From positions 1 to 7,412 of the forward strand of contig JAJZEJ010000128.1 of NCBI GenBank assembly GCA_021828635.1: 7,412 nucleotides of DNA. The letters run 5' to 3'. The position numbers and the translations under genes were made by a program. Positions 6,363 through 7,412 of this stretch are shown here, piece by piece. The stretch is from Chloroflexota bacterium (lineage in GTDB: Bacteria; Chloroflexota; Ktedonobacteria; Ktedonobacterales; Ktedonobacteraceae). Position 1 is the stretch's first letter. Every line of letters begins with the position of its first letter. The notes beneath the pieces are model-generated. The model saw only the letters and a program-made list of their open reading frames with translations. It did not search any database and was not told the DNA's origin.

Positions 6363-6429
6363 AGGCGTGATTGATCACACCCTGGAAACCGATGAAAAGG
6401 GTACCAGGGCGTGATCAATCACGCCTCTA
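6360..6429. repeat. 26-bp-arm inverted repeat between convergent genes (palindromic element B)
   Basis: Positions 6360-6385 pair with 6404-6429 with a single mismatch (A6379 opposite C6410), around an 18-base loop. The left arm begins with the TAG stop codon of the membrane protein gene. The right arm ends five bases before the yvcK stop codon. Each arm is itself palindromic: the right one contains GGCGTGAT-CA-ATCACGCC at 6408-6425, and the left has the same word with one change. It could terminate transcription from both sides, but neither strand has a U-tract after the stem. A dispersed palindromic repeat acting as a barrier is an alternative. Confidence 0.85.
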
Positions 6430-6434
6430 CGGGA

Positions 6435-7412
6435 TTAATATTCGTCTAGAGGGAAGATGGCACGTACTAGACGTTCGGGATCGTGACGTGCTAGACGGTC
6501 ATTTTCTAGATTGAGAGGCGCAATTACTACGTTTGGTACCAGGCGTGCCAGTTGTGCGTGATCGGCGATAACTGGCTCACTTTGTTGCTCGGCATATTTT
6601 TTCAATACTTCAGCCGTGAAGGGGCCATTATTGGCGATGACACGGTCTACGCGCCCGCCTAGATAGGTATGGATCGCATTCACAAAATCCGATGCCTTGT
6701 AATGATCGGTTTCGCCGTGCTTGGTCATCATATTGCAGATGTAGACTTTTTCAGCATCAGACTCACGGACCGCACGTGCGATATCGGGTACTAACAGATT
6801 GGGGATTAAGCTAGTATAGAGATCGCCGGGGCCGATAGTAATGGTATCGGCGCGGCGAATGGCACGCACAGCTTGCAAGCATGCGGGCGCGTCGTGCGGC
6901 TCTAGATGCAGATGGCTGATCGGCGAGAGTGATCCAGGGTTATCTTTGCCCCTCGTATCAATGTCGGTCTCACCGCAAATGGTCGAACCATCTTCCAGGT
7001 CGGCACAAATCATTGTCTGCATCAATGTTACGGGCAACACATGTCCAGCGGTATCCAGCAATTCTTCCGCATCCTCAATCGCTAACAGTAGATCGTCGTT
7101 GTTAATATCTTGCAAACCCTTTAAGATCAGGTTGCCCAGGCTATGTCCTCCTACACCTCCAACGCGATTATGGGTTGTCACATCATCTTCGTTACTACTA
7201 CGCTCAAAACGATGCATAAATATCTCGCGCCACAATGCACCGTTGCGTGCCAGTGCCACCAACGACATGCGCAGGTCGCCCAGGGGCAATTGGCGGCGAA
7301 ACTCGTCCATGAGCATACGCGAACTCCCACCGCTATCGGACATGGTCACGACTGTACTGATATTAAAGGGGTATTTCTTGAGATGAGATAACATCGAGAA
7401 GGTTCCTGATCC
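6435..7412 (-). CDS. yvcK: YvcK/CofD-like protein (gluconeogenesis factor family), N-terminus beyond the window
   Basis: The reading frame stays open to the window edge. The last six codons before the first internal Met (7394) read GSGTFS, part of the family's glycine-rich N-terminal loop, so that Met is not the real start. Some ten or more codons are missing. Numbering from that Met, family motifs are the SDSGGSS loop (19-25), LPLGDLRMSLVALA (36-49), GGHSLGNLIL (82-91), VLPVTL (119-124), GPGDLYTSLIPNLL (188-201) and ICNMMTKHGET (219-229). These match YvcK, which in Bacillus binds UDP-N-acetylglucosamine and supports growth on gluconeogenic carbon and normal cell-wall synthesis. The CofD branch uses the same fold to make F420 precursors, but the GETD and NMMTKHGET segments favour YvcK. 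It is probably cytosolic. It often sits with rapZ and whiA in other bacteria; any such neighbours would lie outside this window. Confidence 0.9.
   Translation of the reverse strand, partial: GSGTFSMLSHLKKYPFNISTVVTMSDSGGSSRMLMDEFRRQLPLGDLRMSLVALARNGALWREIFMHRFERSSNEDDVTTHNRVGGVGGHSLGNLILKGLQDINNDDLLLAIEDAEELLDTAGHVLPVTLMQTMICADLEDGSTICGETDIDTRGKDNPGSLSPISHLHLEPHDAPACLQAVRAIRRADTITIGPGDLYTSLIPNLLVPDIARAVRESDAEKVYICNMMTKHGETDHYKASDFVNAIHTYLGGRVDRVIANNGPFTAEVLKKYAEQQSEPVIADHAQLARLVPNVVIAPLNLENDRLARHDPERLVRAIFPLDEY

Noticed and set aside
6841..7386. 181-codon plus-strand frame opposite yvcK
   Set aside because: It is the antisense shadow of a strongly conserved gene and shows no motif or ribosome-binding site.
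7392..7394. Internal Met at 7394 as the real yvcK start
   Set aside because: The frame continues to the window edge as GSGTFS, which belongs to the family's N-terminal glycine-rich loop, so the gene is cut by the window.
1..7412. CRISPR array, tRNA, rRNA or complete insertion sequence
   Set aside because: I saw no regularly spaced direct repeats, no cloverleaf-like segments and no transposase motifs in any frame.

Overview
The window holds five genes on the plus strand followed by one convergent, partial gene on the minus strand. The GC content is moderate, and TTG or GTG can be in-frame start codons. A single-pass surface protease with a cytosolic zinc-ribbon tail, a proline-rich membrane protein and a YvcK-family gene together suggest a Gram-positive-like or monoderm lineage. 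My best guess is Chloroflexota, class Ktedonobacteria. That placement rests on remembered protein architecture, not on a search.

Layout. Positions 1-212 are intergenic. They contain a long imperfect inverted repeat (7-105) and a likely sigma-70-type promoter with a perfect TATAAT at 157-162. Next come a membrane-anchored trypsin-like serine protease (213-1952), a EutQ-like cupin without the usual metal ligands (1993-2352) and a class I SAM-dependent methyltransferase (2378-3172). Gaps of only 40 and 25 bases between these three suggest co-transcription. After a 153-base gap comes a full-length dihydrolipoyl dehydrogenase (lpdA, 3326-4750), closed by a good intrinsic terminator. A GTG-started gene (4911-6362) encodes a disordered N-terminus, a degenerate gamma-glutamylcyclotransferase-like domain and four membrane helices. 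It converges on a YvcK/CofD-like gene (6435-7412, complement) whose N-terminus lies beyond the window. A 26-bp-arm inverted repeat fills the space between these two stop codons.

How the genes relate. No single pathway links them. The protease, cupin and methyltransferase look like one transcription unit. lpdA has no E1 or E2 dehydrogenase-complex genes beside it and probably serves complexes encoded elsewhere. yvcK belongs to the cell-wall and central-carbon regulatory family.

The most interesting items are: (1) the cyclotransferase-fold protein, which has lost both signature active-site motifs and is fused to a four-helix membrane domain; (2) the protease, with about 70 extra residues between its catalytic His and Asp, no PDZ domain, and an extracytoplasmic catalytic domain joined through one helix to a cytosolic zinc ribbon; (3) two long palindromic elements, at the left edge and before yvcK, which share a nested-palindrome design and lack U-tracts.
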